Shown: positions 23,842-37,446, counted from the first letter of the stretch. The stretch is 64,000 nucleotides of DNA from Epiperipatus broadwayi (GCA_028023455.1 JAQFVV010012400.1:15681490-15745489); one strand, 5' to 3'. Notes: generated by a model not told the origin, from the letters alone. Made by a program: numbers and translations.

Positions 23842-26800
23842 GCAAATTAGTGGCAGTCATTTCGAACTTAAGGGAAAAAGGAGAGTTTTAAAATTGTTAG
23901 TAGTAGGGACAGTTAAAATTAGTCAGTAAAATGAGTTTATGTGGTCAAAATAGCATAGCAGAATTTGACGTCAGTAATGCATCGGAATGGCCATTATATC
24001 TAATGCAGCTAGAGAATTTTGTTATGCTGAATGATAAAGAAGATTATAAATGGAAAATAGCAGCACTTATGTGTTATGTGTTTTGCTGGCAAAAAAATAA
24101 TAGAGGTTATAAGTAGATTATTTGAGATACCCATAACAGAGAATGTAAAATATGAGGAACTAATAAAGAGATTAAGCGATCATTTTAGTCCTCATCTATC
24201 CTGGCACATAGCTCGCTTAACCTTATGAAATAGGAAGCAGTTTAATGGGGAAAAAATTTAAGAGTGAAACTCAGCTCTGAGGGGAGTTAGCAAAAGTTTG
24301 TGGTTATGGGGATTTCATGGACCAGATATTATAAGGTGTGTCTGATGATAGGCTCAGATAACAACTACTTACAGATTCTGATATCACATATGATATGGCC
24401 ATTAAGAAAGGCATAGTACATGAACTAATTCTGGAATAAGCTCAGATTTTTAGAACTAAAACTGAGGAAAACGCTAAAAATGGGAGTGTTCAAGACTGAA
24501 AAGGAGAATACCATACCATGGAAAACTGATCATAGCATTAATGCTAAAGGGACATGCTTTTGCTGCAGAAAGAGGAATCACATGGCAAAAGATTGCAAGT
24601 GGCTCAAAAAATGTGTTTTAAATGCGGGTAAACAGTCATTTAGCGTGTATGTGTAACCAAGAATTTTAATATTAAAGGCAGAAATAAATTACCAATTTAG
24701 GCAAATAAAGGAAGTACTCTCATGGTTAAAAACATGGACATCCAAGGTTAAATCACTTTATGATTAAGTTAGTACTTTGCAGAAAAGAGGTGTCAATGGA
24801 AATTTATAGTGAGTCAGGTATTTCCCTGATATCACTAACAGAATGGATATCGCTGTCATCAGCTGATGCATAAAGTAAATAAGAGAAAGCTAACCTTAGA
24901 ATGCATGATGTAAGTGGAAACATGCATGTGAGACAGCGCCCAATAATCACTGTGGTAAAAAAAGGAATCTACCTCTATACATATTGAAATGGAAGATTAG
25001 CCCCATTCTTGGGAGGTTGCATGAGTTAGGAATCCAAATTAATATTATTAAAAAAAATCTCTTTTGAATAAGAAATAGCATACAAATACCCCAATTTGTT
25101 TAATGAAGAATTGGAATTAATTACAATGCGCGTGGTTGATATAGAGTTACTGCTAATGAAAAATGTGTGTCCGGTTTTGTATAAACCTCGTATAAAATCC
25201 CATTCACTGAAAAAGTGGTGGAAAACTTAAATTCTTTAGTCACAAAGGGTGTATCAATGCCAATTGGAACATCGGATTGGGACATGCCTTTAATAATGAT
25301 AACTAAGCCAAATGGCAAAATTAGATTATGCGGTGATTACAGAATAATGGTAAACAAATATCTATACAGGGGAGCATATCCTGTTCCAAAAATGAGTGAA
25401 GTATTAGCCAGTCTCCAAAATGCTTCACATTTATCAAAGTTGGATTTGAACTCAGCATTTCACCCAATGCAGATGACGGACAAATCAGCTGAAATATTAA
25501 GCTTGATAACCCCGATGGGATTATTTTAATGTAACAATTTACCGTTTGGCATATGAACAGCCCCTAACATTTTTCAAGCAAAAATTAATGCATTGCTCAG
25601 GATCTAAAGGAGATTATCCCCTACTTTGATGACATACTCATCATGGCAAACTCAGAAGAGATGCTGTGGAAAAGGCAGTTTGTGGTTTGTGAAAAATTAA
25701 ATTGATTTGGAGTGAAAATTAAATGCCCAAAAAAGTGTATAGCATACAAAAGAGTTGGTTTTCCTCGGTCATATAATTTCTGATGAGGAGAAAAAAACAG
25801 CACCCGAAAAAGTAAGAGCAGTGCAAAATGCAATAAAATCCACAAACATTAAACAACTACAAGCATATTTAGAGTTGATAAATTTTTTCTAGCCTTTTTA
25901 AATAAATAAAGCACACATAGCAAAGCCATTGTATGACTTATTGAGAAAAGATCAAAAGTGGCAATGGTTAGAAATTCATGATGAAGTGTTTCAGCAAAAC
26001 TAAAGCTCTATTGTCATTGGACAAATTGTTAGTACACTTTAATAGTAATTTGGAAGTGCGTTTAACTACTGATACTTCAGAATGGGGTGTGGGTGCAGTT
26101 CTCTCTCATCCATGTTATAAGGGAGAACGCCCCATTGCATACACATCGCACACACTCTCGAAAGTGGAGAGAAACTACAGTTAGATCGATAAAGAGGCTT
26201 TGGCTATTATTTTCACCCTTGGAAGATTTCAAATAACTGACCACAAGCCTTTTCTAGGAATTCTGGGCCATGATAAATTAGCCCCTGTCATTTAAGCTCA
26301 TGCATGATCTGTTAGAAAAATATTTTGTTTTCTTATGACTACAAATTAGAATATAAGAAGGGTAAAGAGATCTCACATGCCGACGCATTATTCTGAATCC
26401 CAGGTAAAGAAGAACCAAGCAGCATGGAGACAGACATAAATTATATTTACATGTTGAAATCGGAAATACTTAATAGTAGAAAAGTAGTTAGCTGGACAAA
26501 AGCTGACAAAGGTTATCAACTGCTTATGGGTTGGATAAAAAATGGCTGGCCTGTTTCAAAGCCTCACTACATCACCCCAGGGTTCTGGATAAAAAACAAA
26601 TTGTCTATTTGTAAAGGCTGTGTGTTAATGAGGATCAGGTAGTAATACCAACTGAAGGCAGACAGCAAGTTCTAAAACTACTCCATGAAGGTCATCCTGG
26701 AATTGTGTGGGCCAAAGCATTAGCTTGCAATTATGTCTGATGACTAAAAATAACACCAGAGATCTATCAATATATCAAAAAATGTATGACCTGTCAACCA

Positions 26801-27798
26801 GAGATGAATATGAAAGCAAAGGAATATAATTCATGGCCATTAGCAATGAAAGCCTGGCAGAGAGTGCACATAGACCATGCAGATCCACTAAACGACAAAA
26901 TACTGCTGATACTTATAGATGAATACCCAAAATGGGCATAGTGGTGCTTAATAAAGGCTATGAGTGCAAAAGAAATGATAGAAACCTTAAACGCTGTGTT
27001 TTCTTGTCACGGTTTACCAGAAACCATCGTGTCTGACAATGGTGCCGGATTCACTGCACAAGAAATGGAAAACTACTTCATCAACAATGGCATTAAACTA
27101 TATGCACACCCCTGTACCACCCAGAGTCGAATGGTCTTGCTGAAAAGGCTATACAAATAATAAAAAAGCCCTTAAGAAATCAAAGAATAAAAGTATGCAG
27201 CAAGCAATATATAATGCCATGCTTCATCAACACTCTACACCATCAACAGCTACAGGAAAATCGCTGGCAGAACTGTTAATGGGAAGGAAATGTGGATTAT
27301 CACTTCTACTTCCCAATACAGCTGATAAAGTAGAGAGTGACAAAAGTGAAAATATACATGTAACTGGCAAAAAAATGAAAATACATATGTAATAGGTGAC
27401 AAAGTTTGGGTTCGAGATGTGATCAGGAAGAAATGGATTCAAGGGGTAGTCACAAAATTTTATCAAAAAAAATAGTAATCACCCAAGCACAGGATGGTAG
27501 ACATACAGGAGACATGTAAATCATGTCTGCCATCAAGTTGAGGAAGACTTGCAAATTTCAGTGGCTATACCAAAAGATGAAATGCAGGAAAATTAAGAGA
27601 TAGCAGAACCAGCAGAACCAATACCACACGAAGAGGATCAAGGTCCAGAAAGCAGCGAGTTTGAACCAGAATTAGGGAAAATGAACTTCAACCACCTTCA
27701 AAGTCAAACATAGTACCAACTAGACCACCCAGATGACAGATATGAAGGCTGGCTAAATTTCAAAGAATACACAAACAAATTTTCTGGAGTAAGCAGAG
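23842..27798 (+). pseudogene. Ty3/gypsy internal region, gag-pol with many breaks
   Basis: The stretch after the LTR has TGGCAGTCAT at 23851, a plausible tRNA primer-binding site. Gag begins about 23931 (EWPLYLMQLENF) and includes a CX2CX4HX4C zinc knuckle at about 24555-24596 (CFCCRKRNHMAKDC). The protease site near 24800 reads SESG instead of DTG. RT starts near 25215 (MITKPNGKIRLCGDY, HLSKLDLNSAF) with a YFDDIL box at about 25622. RNase H lies at 26040-26390 (TTDTSEWGVGAVL). Integrase has HEGH and KCMTCQ zinc ligands, HIDHAD near 26870 and SDNGAGFTA near 27030, and continues to about 27780. Numerous stops and frameshifts inactivate it. Confidence 0.92.
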
Positions 27799-28689
27799 TG
27801 TGTAAAATATTCAATTTATATTTAATAAATTTGGTTATAGTGCTGTGGAAGAAATTGATAAAAGAAAAATGTTTAATTAAACTAAGTTAAAAAATAAAAG
27901 CTTTGAATAGAGACATACAAAATAAATGTATATAGTAATTAATTTTGTAGATCTGAAAAGTTAGATTATAATGGAAATAAAGGGGAAATAGTAATTAAAG
28001 TTAAGAGAATTTCATTGTACAATAACTATTGATTTACGGGCAGATAACAAAACTCTTGAGTCTAATAGTCTAATAATAGTTAAATTGTTTTAAGCAGAAC
28101 TAATTAAAGTAAAAGAACCTCCCCTACTGCCACAGATTACATGGGGAAAAATAAATCAGTTACTCCTGAAAAGAAATTAAAAAAAAAGAAGATAAGAAAA
28201 CAAAAGAAGAGGGGGGTATATAAAGCTAAAGAAGAAAGGACCGAGGGATCTTGGTGGTTGCCTGCTGTTCTGATTCCATGCGTAAGTTGCAGTGAAGATC
28301 ATTATCGGGCTACATTCCCAGGATCATAGCTTATGTAGGCAACCAATCTAATTAGGACTTTTAGCAAACCGTCCCAGTCTTCATATTGTTTTATGAAACG
28401 CCTCAAGAGGCTCACCAAGGATTTTTTGTTTAAAAGAGATAGACTGTGTAGTGAAGGTAAAGTACCCAATTCGTTTACCTAGACTGTTTAAACATTTTTA
28501 TTCAATTATTCATTTTATTGGCTGATTAGTTATGTTTGCATAATTGCAGACTTATATGTAGTATTGACAATTTAATTAGTTAACTGTTTTAATTGTTAAT
28601 AAATTACCTTAATACTACTATATATGTTATTTAGAAATGTCAATTGTGTATTCATGTTTTCTGGTCACCCAGTCATAGTTGGGGACACA
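27799..28689 (+). repeat. 3' LTR of Ty3/gypsy element
   Basis: This is the partner of 22941-23841, with the same TGTGTAAAATATTC start and GGGGACACA end. Differences between the two LTRs are spread along the whole length, which together with the broken pol indicates an old insertion. A 62-codon ORF at 28141 lies in the purine-rich part and is not a gene. Confidence 0.9.
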
Positions 28690-29480
28690 GAAAGATGTTG
28701 TTGCTCTAGTTAGCTAAAAGATCATTTTAAATTCTGTATTCACAAATTCTCTTATCAGATTTTCACTAGTTAACCCAGCAACCCATGAAGAAGAGAGGAA
28801 AACAATAATACCATCAGAATGTATTCTCTACTAAGCTGTATATTGGTACTAATAATTGAATGTGTTTGGAAAAAAAAAAAGTTTGAATTTTTTAAAAAAA
28901 AAAATTAATTCAACAAGATGGCAGAAGTAATTTACGTATATCTTTAGTTATAGAAGAAAAGCTTTTGGCTTAGATGGGTATTATATTGAGAATGTGTATC
29001 AATGTAACTATTTTGGTAGTTTTTTAAAGTAGAAAGGTGAACTTGGATATTGAAGTAAAATACAAACGTCAATATATATTACAGTTAATTGGATTTAAAA
29101 AGTTATAAGATAAAATATTTCATACAGCTTTCTTAATTAAATAAGTTATATATAAATAAGATTATTATTCTGACAAATTTTTTGTTTGAGATATGAATTT
29201 TTTCTCTTAAGGAATTGAAAAAAAAATTATTTAAGAAGGCTTCATATTATTCAGAAAATATCGTGATAAGATCATAAAAACATTCAAGGTTTCTGCTTAT
29301 GAAAGATGATACTGAATCTAAAATTGTAAGGGCATATCTTCACAAGTTGGGAATGCGAATTGAATGATGAATAATAAATTTTTTAAAGTATTTTATGAAG
29401 TCATACATGGTTGGTTGTGGGTGGAGCAGACTTTAAAGAGATGCAATATTGATTATTTTAGAATAGGATTGATGTGGTAT
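28690..29480 (+). pseudogene. Decayed LINE, probable 3' continuation across the LTR element
   Basis: After the 3' LTR, broken frames near 28975-29080 read IENVYQCNYFGSFL followed by LDIEVKYKR. This resembles the post-palm LINE motif (F.YLGS ... EV..RI). Its position fits the missing C-terminal half of the RT at 22041-22940, so the gypsy element appears to have split one older LINE. The link is inference, since no target duplication confirms it. Confidence 0.42.
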
Positions 29481-29639
29481 TCATGGTTTACTCTTTGATT
29501 TGAACAATCATTGCAAAATTTATCATTAACTTTTTAATTATTTTTTGTCTTTTTTTTTTCCAATTTGCAATTAAAGTGGCTGTACTTATTTATGAGTGAC
29601 AGCAAATGAATGAATTTATTTTACAAATTATTTTAGTAA

Positions 29640-29900
29640 TAAACCACTAAACATCACATGATCACCATTTCTTATGCTTGCTCAAGCTGTTAAAACAGGC
29701 AAAACTATCCATACTGTATTGCCACTCAGTGAAAGCCAGAGAAAACAATGGATGCCAATTTCTCACTGATGAAAGCCACAAGCTAGAAACTAGTCTGGGG
29801 ATATTGGATGAGTAGGCACTAGATAGGGATTTTATGCACAAGCCTTCTGGCATCAATTGATTACTCTGGTTTGCACTGAGTGGCACTACTGTATGGAGGA
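29640..29900. repeat. 450-bp repeat family, block 4 (short inverted copy)
   Basis: A - strand start (CACTAAACATCACATGATCA, CAAAACTATCCATACTGTA) switches at about 29757 to a + strand unit (AGTCTGGGGATATTGG through CACTACTGTATGGAG). The middle of the unit is missing on both sides, leaving a compact foldback of about 260 bases. Confidence 0.75.
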
Positions 29901-32624
29901 ATAGTAATTACATTAAAGCTATTAATAATTAATTAAAAATATGTCAAGTGAATATATATAAAGGATATATTTATATGTATGTTATTGATTCAATTTAGTA
30001 GGAGAAATATATATATAAATTCTTAGTTTAAATCTTGTTTAAGATAATATATTTTTAGAATGTTTATGGATCAGAAATAGTATTAAAAAAGATGGTATGT
30101 CTATTTTAGTTCATTAAATATATATATGAAGAACAATATAAAATATGTTTCTATATAGCAATTTTACAAATATTTGAATTATGTTCTCAGTCTGAACAAT
30201 AATCTGTTTTAAACAAAAAATATTTAAAACAATAGTGTTTTTTAAACAAATATTTTAGTCAATATTGTTTTCTAAACAAAATCCTATAAAGTAATAGAAT
30301 CCTACTATCAAGTTGTTTTCTTCATGCTATTCACAAGGATTTATAGAAAATTAGTCCAATGATTGTAAATATAGAAGTGACTAACTATTGAATGTGATCC
30401 TTAATCAGAGGCTAATTATGTATTAAAAATAATAATCTGTAAATAATTTGATTTTGTAATGCCTGACTTTTCTTTTATATATAGTATAATAATATATTGT
30501 TTATATACTAACATAGATAATTTGATAAAATTGTTTGTATAATGAATGATATATGAAATTAATTAAGTTATTAAGATGTAGCACTGCACATTTTCAAATA
30601 AGTATTTTTTTATTAAATAATTTTTTGAATTTTTGTATAATTTAAAATTTTTAATATATATATATTTTGAAGTGAAACATTAAAAAATGGGTGAAGAAAT
30701 TTTAACCAATTCCCAAAACATTATTCTTATATCTTTGGATGTATTACTTTCTAAAATTATAATAAAACAATAAATATTGTTTGTTAACATTTGAATTAAG
30801 ATTACTAATTAAGAAAACTGAAAAATTGTTGATTTTATTGTTTTCAAACAAAGAACCCCCAATCCCCTTTCCATAAAAAAATTATAGTTTTCTTTTATAA
30901 AATTTACAGTACAATGCTGAATTATTAATTTAAAATGAAAGTATAATGCATATTGTCTTAATTAATTGCTGAAATTATTTTTCTATTAATCAATTTAGAA
31001 TAAATGATGCAGAATTCTGTCTGCTATAACTAATAATTCAGTTTTAGATATTTGCAAAAAGTGTTGTATTTTTTAAATGAGAAATTTCAATGAATTAATT
31101 TTTAATTGCTTAGTTAGTTTGTTTTTTTAGTTTTTGTGGGTTGTGGACAGGCATTATATATTCATTACATTTGGCAAGGCAAAAAATTTGTGTGATCTTG
31201 GAAATGCCTCCAATGTTTTCAGATCTTTTTATCTCTTAAGTGCAATAAAAAGTTAAATATTAAATATATATAAATTGCAAATTTTTATTCGTCTATTAAA
31301 ATCATTCACATTCTCTAAGATTTTCCATTTATAAATATTCTTTTTTTCTTTAAACAGAAAACTTATATTTTGAAGCTTTGATCAAATCTAGTTGACTATT
31401 TTGAAAAACAGTTAATAAATAAATAATAATAAGAATTGCATACACTTATAAAATCTAAAAACATTGTTCGTAACCTTCAAATATTTAAATTGTAATAATT
31501 AAATAATAATGTATGCTAATAGTAATAAGAAATTTTATAGTTAATAGAAAAAAAGAGAATATTTTGTTTTTACTTTCATTAATTTATAGAACACAAAACC
31601 AATTATAAATAGAAAGTTTTAATTTAAATTATATATAATTGTTGATTAAAAATTATAGAATAAAAAATAAATTGTTAAAGTAACAGTAGTAATGAAGACA
31701 ATTTCTGAAGTTAAATTAGAAAGCCTGACCAGCAGATCATTCAATTATATTTCAACAGTAAGATTTTTTTTTATATATAAAAATTTAACAAATGTAAAGT
31801 TATTGAGATATATTAAAAATAATTTATGCCATCACATCTAATTTATGCGATTCAAACCACTAATAATATGCACATATGAGTTTTAAATATATGTAAATGA
31901 ATATTAACTAGATATTGATTGTGCAGAGTTTTTTTTTAATTAAAGGTACATTATTGTCTATTTTTAGACATTTCTTCTCAGTAAAAGTATTTCTTATTTG
32001 TCAATATGTTTTATATAAAATTTTATTTTTTAATTATATTAACCTCAGATGATTTTATTAAATTATTTGCATTTTGTTTATTTCAATTTTCTATTTTAAA
32101 AAGCAATTTTATTTTTTAAATCTAATAATTAATTGTTAAATCTAACTAAATTTATTGTTGGATTTATACTATGCATTTTTTGAAATCATGTATGTTATTA
32201 AACTAAATATCATGAAAAAGATGTTAAAGTGTTTATTTCACTATATAAACTTTCACCCATCCTTTCTCTTGTTTTTGCTTTTTAGAATGATGTGTGGATA
32301 AATGAATAAAAATTTTAAGTAAAAATAAATAAATAGTTTTTAAGTAAATAAAATGGATTGGTGATAAATATTTACCGGAGAAGTAGATTTGTTCAAAAAC
32401 AATAATGCCATTGCTCAAAGCAGTTTTATCAGTTTTGATATTCTTATTTTATATATAATTGCATTTTGTCTTTTAGTTTTAAAAGAGCCTTCACCAAAGC
32501 ATTTCAAAAGTTGTAAATAAATTAGATATTTATACTTTATTAATACTTGAATTATTTAATTATATATATAAAGGAATATTTTTTGATTAGGATATAGTCT
32601 ACATGGGAACTTTTTACATTGTAG
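29901..32624. other. AT-rich end of intron 2, no gene seen
   Basis: Very AT-rich sequence with poly-A/T runs and small TTTAAACAAA repeats near 30200-30290. No ORF with a motif and no repeat shared with the rest of the window were recognised. Confidence 0.6.
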
Positions 32625-32715
32625 GATTTTCCAGTGACATCATCAATTATTTTGAACGGGGATTTCCAAAAGATTGGAAAACATGCTTGGAAAATTTACT
32701 GACTGTGATTAATAA
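32625..32715 (+). CDS. KNL2: KNL2/Mis18BP1-like gene, exon 3 in window: end of SANTA domain
   Basis: This 91-base exon has acceptor CATTGTAG and donor AA|GTAAAT. Its first two bases complete a glycine codon with the exon at 12986. It adds 29 codons reading FSSDIINYFERGFPKDW and then KTCLENLLTVIN. GF(S)...I..F..GFP..W is the closing signature of SANTA domains. Two bases remain for the next exon, and AA plus the A at 46443 gives lysine. If not spliced, the frame would stop at TAA two codons later, so the donor choice rests on the continuity with exon 4. Both flanking introns are more than 13 kb. Confidence 0.84.
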
Positions 32716-33234
32716 GTAAATAATTTTTTTCCTTTTTTTATTCATATACATATAGAAATACCATTAATCAGAATCGCTCATATTCAAAAACTTCTACTAT
32801 CCAAACAAAGTTTCAAAGTTGATTTTGAAATATGTTAATTGGGACACACATTTCCAAATAAAATTAAAGAAAATAAAACATTCAGTAAATACTGCACGTA
32901 TAAATTAATAAGTCTAATTGCAATAAACTGATTTTTTTTTTCCAATTTTAGCAAATTTTGGTATTATAATTAAGAAATAAAATGATTTATTTTTGAAATT
33001 CAAAATAGGCTTGGAACCAGAGATTTTGGATTAATGGTGTTTTTATCTGTATGAACATTTTAATGTAAAAAATAATAATTGAAATTGATAAAAATGCATC
33101 AACATATCTTACTAATAGTAATTATAATAAACAGGTATTTTTGAGTGTACAAATACTCTTGCATATTATATATAATATACATGTGATTTTAAGTATTGGA
33201 ACACATAACATTTGTAATTAATATTTAATAAATA

Positions 33235-34900
33235 TCATCATCATCTTAAACTATTACCGATCCATTGAGGATAAAGATCTAGTCAGGTTAATCCAGTCTG
33301 TCCAATTCATAATCTCTCTTCTCATCATAACAAACTTTCTTATTTCATCAATCCATATCATGTGATCTCTTTCTAGATATTTTACAGTCTTTTGGGATCC
33401 AATTTAAGACTTCAGCTGTCTGTTTATTATCATCTCTTCTTAATTTTACTCTTAATTCATTAAATGATGTTAGTGATATCTGTTTATTCTCTCAGCAAAA
33501 ATTTCACTTTCTGTTTATTTTTGTTAATTCCAAATTATTTTTGAAAATAATGCTTCTGACTTCAGGAATTATTGCAAGAGTTATCGCTAAATAGTGAGAT
33601 GAAATGAAAACAGAAGAATTGACAATAAATGCTAAAAAAAAACTCAAGTAATTTTCGATGGATTTTTTCAGAAGAAAATAACGAATGATAATCATTAATT
33701 TAATCACATTATTAATATAGGTGGAAATATAATAGCTGAAATTAATTACGGAGTTAAACTTTAATGGAATATAAATAGTTTTGCTAACAATTTTTTCACT
33801 TTCTACTTTTAAAATCTACTAATTTCATCATTTCCCTGAGCATTTCTCTTCTCCTTAGATTTAATTGCAAGTATCATGTTTTTATTTGAAATATTTAAAT
33901 AAGCAGATCTAATAATTGTAGTGGTTATTTTGGTTCTTATTCTTTATTACTATATAATTCTTTATAGAACTCTTTCATATATTTCATGACATCCCTCTTT
34001 TTAATAACAGTTCGATTTTTTTTTTTTTTTTAATTCATGAAGTAACTTTTCTTTTAATACCTTACTGCTGCTATATACTTTTGAAACTTTTATTCTTTTT
34101 TCTAGCTTTGCTTGCCAATTTATAATTACACATTCTTATATGATTATTAACCCTTTTTTAATACAATTTTACAAAACTCTAGATATGCAATTTTTCTTAA
34201 TGGATTATTTTTTAAAAAATTTTCATGCTCCTTTTTTTCTTCATATTTCTTGGTAAAAAAATTTACTGATAAATTGCTGCTTTTTTGAACTAGCTATCTT
34301 TTTTGTAGTTCTTAATAGAGTATCTGTTATCTTCTTAATGATTTTAATCAAGTCTGGAGCATCTTCAAAGTCTTAATATTTTCAAAGAATTTGTAATGCG
34401 CAATTACTTTTTTCTGAAAACATTACAAATCTAAGTCCTCTAATTTTTTTTTTCATCATAAACAAATTTAATCACAGCACTTTCATCTTTAACATGTCTT
34501 CCAATTCTAGCATTAAAATCTTTAATCATACTTTAAAAGCATTTTGTACATCTATATAAAAATCCTTTACTTTTTTAACACAATGAGAACTTATTAGAGC
34601 ATAAATTTGAATTATGCAGTTATTATTTACATTAATTTGATTAATTAATTTTGTCACTATCTGAAATAATATCAATCTCCACAATGTATTCCTCCACTTT
34701 ATTTATAATGAATCCCATTCTTCTTGTGTATCCAATATTTATGCTTTTATAGTAAAGAATATATCTATTTTTTAAATGGTCTCTTCATCTCTTCTTTTAA
34801 TTTTATAAAGTCCAATAATGTCACATTTTATATGAGATAGTTTTTCCAATTGATGCTATCTTTTTCATTTGATCTGAAGTTGGAAGTACTTAAATAAAAA
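33235..34900 (-). pseudogene. RTE-type LINE remnant, endonuclease to 3' end
   Basis: Read on the - strand, 34890-34450 keeps traces of an apurinic-type endonuclease. These are IIGL.K..RRDEETI, then a damaged GFIINKVEEYIVEIDIIS, then DFNARIGRHVKDESAV, which matches the conserved GDFNA..G block. A further part near 34450 reads RGLRFVMFSEKSN. The middle (33900-34260) matches the fragment at 17640-18050. The 3' part (33240-33480) corresponds to the HIARR..RW region of the copy at 13.6 kb and ends in an ATCATCATC tail, the complement of (TGA)n. Frames are extensively broken and the RT palm is largely missing. Confidence 0.72.
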
Positions 34901-34978
34901 ATCATCATCTAATGACAGCCTGAATCTGCAATTGGGATTCTTAACACTCTGTTTTCAGCCACCAAATACAGTTTTGAC

Positions 34979-35070
34979 TAGCACCTTTTATGACCTCAGT
35001 TGTAACTTGTTGTATGTCATGATATAGCACCTTTTATGACCTCAGTTGTAACTTGTTGTATGTCATGATA
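34979..35070. repeat. Exact 46-bp tandem duplication
   Basis: A unit beginning TAGCACCTTTTATGACCTC occurs twice in a row without a mismatch, suggesting a recent duplication or an assembly artefact. Confidence 0.9.
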
Positions 35071-36200
35071 ATAAATATCTTTTCAAAAAGGTATCATTTG
35101 TATACACATTCATCCTTCCTTCGAGAAAATTTGACTGATATTTCAGTTAAGAACTGTCAGGCAACTGAGAACACAGACCATGTTGTTTCTTGATCTTAAA
35201 CTCAGGTAAAAAAAAACCAATGAATTCACTATACTGGCTGAAGCATATCCTAAGCAACCTCTCCATATTCATTTATTATGTAATTAATCAGAAAGATATG
35301 ATAGTTACAATGTCAAGAATTGGTGGAGTGGATATTAGAAATTTGATTTGATTTAAAAAAATATCATTATAAATGATACATTGATTGGAAGAAAAGATTG
35401 ATGTTAATAATTTCTTGGTTAAAAAAATGATTTGGCAATTTCTTTTGATTTATTTTGTAGCTTTTTAAAATAGCATTTATGATTTTTCTAATTGCTGAAA
35501 ATTGTTTTTTTTTTTTTAGTGTTGAAAGTTAGGAGTCTTTTTTTTTCTAATTATTGCTGAATAAATTAGCGTTTTTGATTTATTTCATAGGCTTTTGAAA
35601 ATAGCATTTATGATTCATCTGAATACTTTGCCTAGGTATTTTAAATCCCCCCTCCCCATTTTTTGAAACTATGTGCTTCTAGTCAATGTCATTTATCACT
35701 TGTATGTGTCAGCAGTATTTTTGGATGTGTTTTAAAATTCAGAATGGTGCTGAGAATATACTATATCAGTACCGAATTCAAAGTTGAAAGACTAATTTTA
35801 TATCTAACAATTCTCTTTAACTCTACTTTACTTAATCAAATTAAACATTTGAAATTCAAAATATTTTAACATAGTTATTGATTCAAGATTATATATGCGC
35901 AAACAGATTGGTTTGGATTCTGTACATTAGGATGTTGAGTTTCAGATTCTTGGCTTGATATACTGCATTGCTTCTAATGCATTTGATTACTCAAACTTAC
36001 TCTAGTTGGCAATAGATTAAAAAGTTGTTCTTGTTTTACTTCTGCAGAACATGGAACTTTTCTTTATGAATATTGTTTTTATATTCACTAATCATTAAAT
36101 ATTGAATACAAGCAGTTCTTGAGGCAAATAGTAGACCTATATCATTTAATAAAATTATCATAGATGCTCCTGTTATTTTAGCCATTCCTTATATATATTC
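35071..36200. other. AT-rich intronic stretch, no gene seen
   Basis: The ORF at 35663-35869 has no motif. Nothing shared with other repeats in the window was recognised. Confidence 0.55.
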
Positions 36201-36204
36201 AGTG

Positions 36205-36960
36205 AAGCTTTGAACTATATTATTGATATGCACAACTTCTATTTTATGTTATCCAATAAAAAATGTGAATAAAAAAACAAAAAAACATTAAAGTTTGAAA
36301 ATGTACCTTACGATAAGCAAGCAGCCATTTTTCCCTCTGAGAATTGATGTGATCACATTAAAAAAAATTAATTAAAATTTATAAATAAATTTTACAATAC
36401 TCCAGCTGCTGTTTTTTCATCTAGATGTGCCATATATGATCATGTCTTTCAATAAAATTTATTTGGTTTATGTTGAAAACATATACCTTTTTTTTATTAC
36501 CCTTTTTGAATTTGTTGTGCAGTATTTTGCTTAATAAAATGTTTTCTAATTTAATTGCTATTAAAGTCAGACATTTCACTATTCTATTTTTTAAAAAATA
36601 AAATACATTACCAGTAAGATTTTTTTCTTATTCTTATTGTTTTAATGAATGAATGAGTGATCACACACTCAGTAGAATGTATGTAAATGTATTCCTCAAT
36701 TTATTCTTACTAACTATATTACTATTTTTTTAAAAAATTTTGTTTATATTGTGATCTTAAATTTTGTATGCATATTATACATATAAAAAGTGTCTTATTA
36801 TATATTATGTGTGTGTCGAAAAGTACTGTACACTTGCACTTCAATAAACAATGCACATTCTATTCTAATCAAAATTTATCAACAAAATGTGAGCTATTAT
36901 ACACACTGTATGTGAGGAGGGCTTGGAACAAAATATAGCAGTTATTGTGATTTCTCATAA
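36205..36960 (+). repeat. Dispersed repeat H, copy 1
   Basis: This segment is homologous by eye to 57870-59160. Shared words are CAAAAAAACATTAAA, CAGCCATTTTTCC, TTTATGTTGAAAACA, AGACATTTCA, CACTCAGTA(G/A)AAT and TTTATCAACAAAATG, in the same order. The family is unidentified and has no ORF. This copy lacks the hAT insertion of copy 2 and so shows the empty site at about 36638-36647. Confidence 0.72.
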
Positions 36961-37125
36961 TCAAATTTTTCAAAATTTCAATGTAAATCTAAAATATTTG
37001 ATTGACTGTTAGATATTTATCAAGTGCATTTGTCAAGTTATTATTTATATATATATATGTAACTAATAAATATAATGCTTCAAATTATATATAAATACTA
37101 TATGTAATAATCTTTACAAACCTTT

Positions 37126-37446
37126 AATATCGATATGCCAATCTCACTGTCAGATTGTCCAGCAAATCTAAAATGACCATTTACAACTGCTTTCCTGGCT
37201 CTTATAGAAATGGCCAATCTGACTAACCCAAATATAAACAAAGCTTTCATCAATACACATTAAATTTCACAAGATATAAGTAATTGCTATTCATTTTTAA
37301 AACTTGTGAAGATGCATTTGATTTAAAGTTTGCTCTGAATAATATCGCATCAGATTGGCCATGTCTGTAAGAATTAAGAAAGCAGAAATAAATAGTTATT
37401 TTACATTTACTGAACAATCCGATGGAGGTTTGATACATTGATATTA
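37126..37446. mobile_element. Foldback element
   Basis: Ends are imperfect inverted repeats of about 100 bases each. AATATCGATATGCCAATCTC at the left faces CGGATTG...GATACATTGATATT at the right, and both contain GGCCAATCTGA / TCAGATTGGCC. The inner 120 bases also show weaker inverted similarity. No coding sequence was found. Confidence 0.65.

Larger units (their letters stand above)
13120..32624 (+). other. KNL2-like intron 2 (19.5 kb)
   Basis: This phase-1 intron starts with GTAAGT and ends with CATTGTAG. It carries an RTE 3' fragment in an inverted repeat, four blocks of the 450-bp repeat family, a palindromic MITE, and an LTR retrotransposon apparently nested in a LINE. Roughly 12 kb of its 19.5 kb can be tied to repeats. 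Confidence 0.75.

Noticed and set aside
28141-28329. 62-codon lysine-rich ORF
   Set aside because: It lies within the purine-rich U3 part of the 3' LTR. The equivalent 5' LTR segment does not keep the frame.
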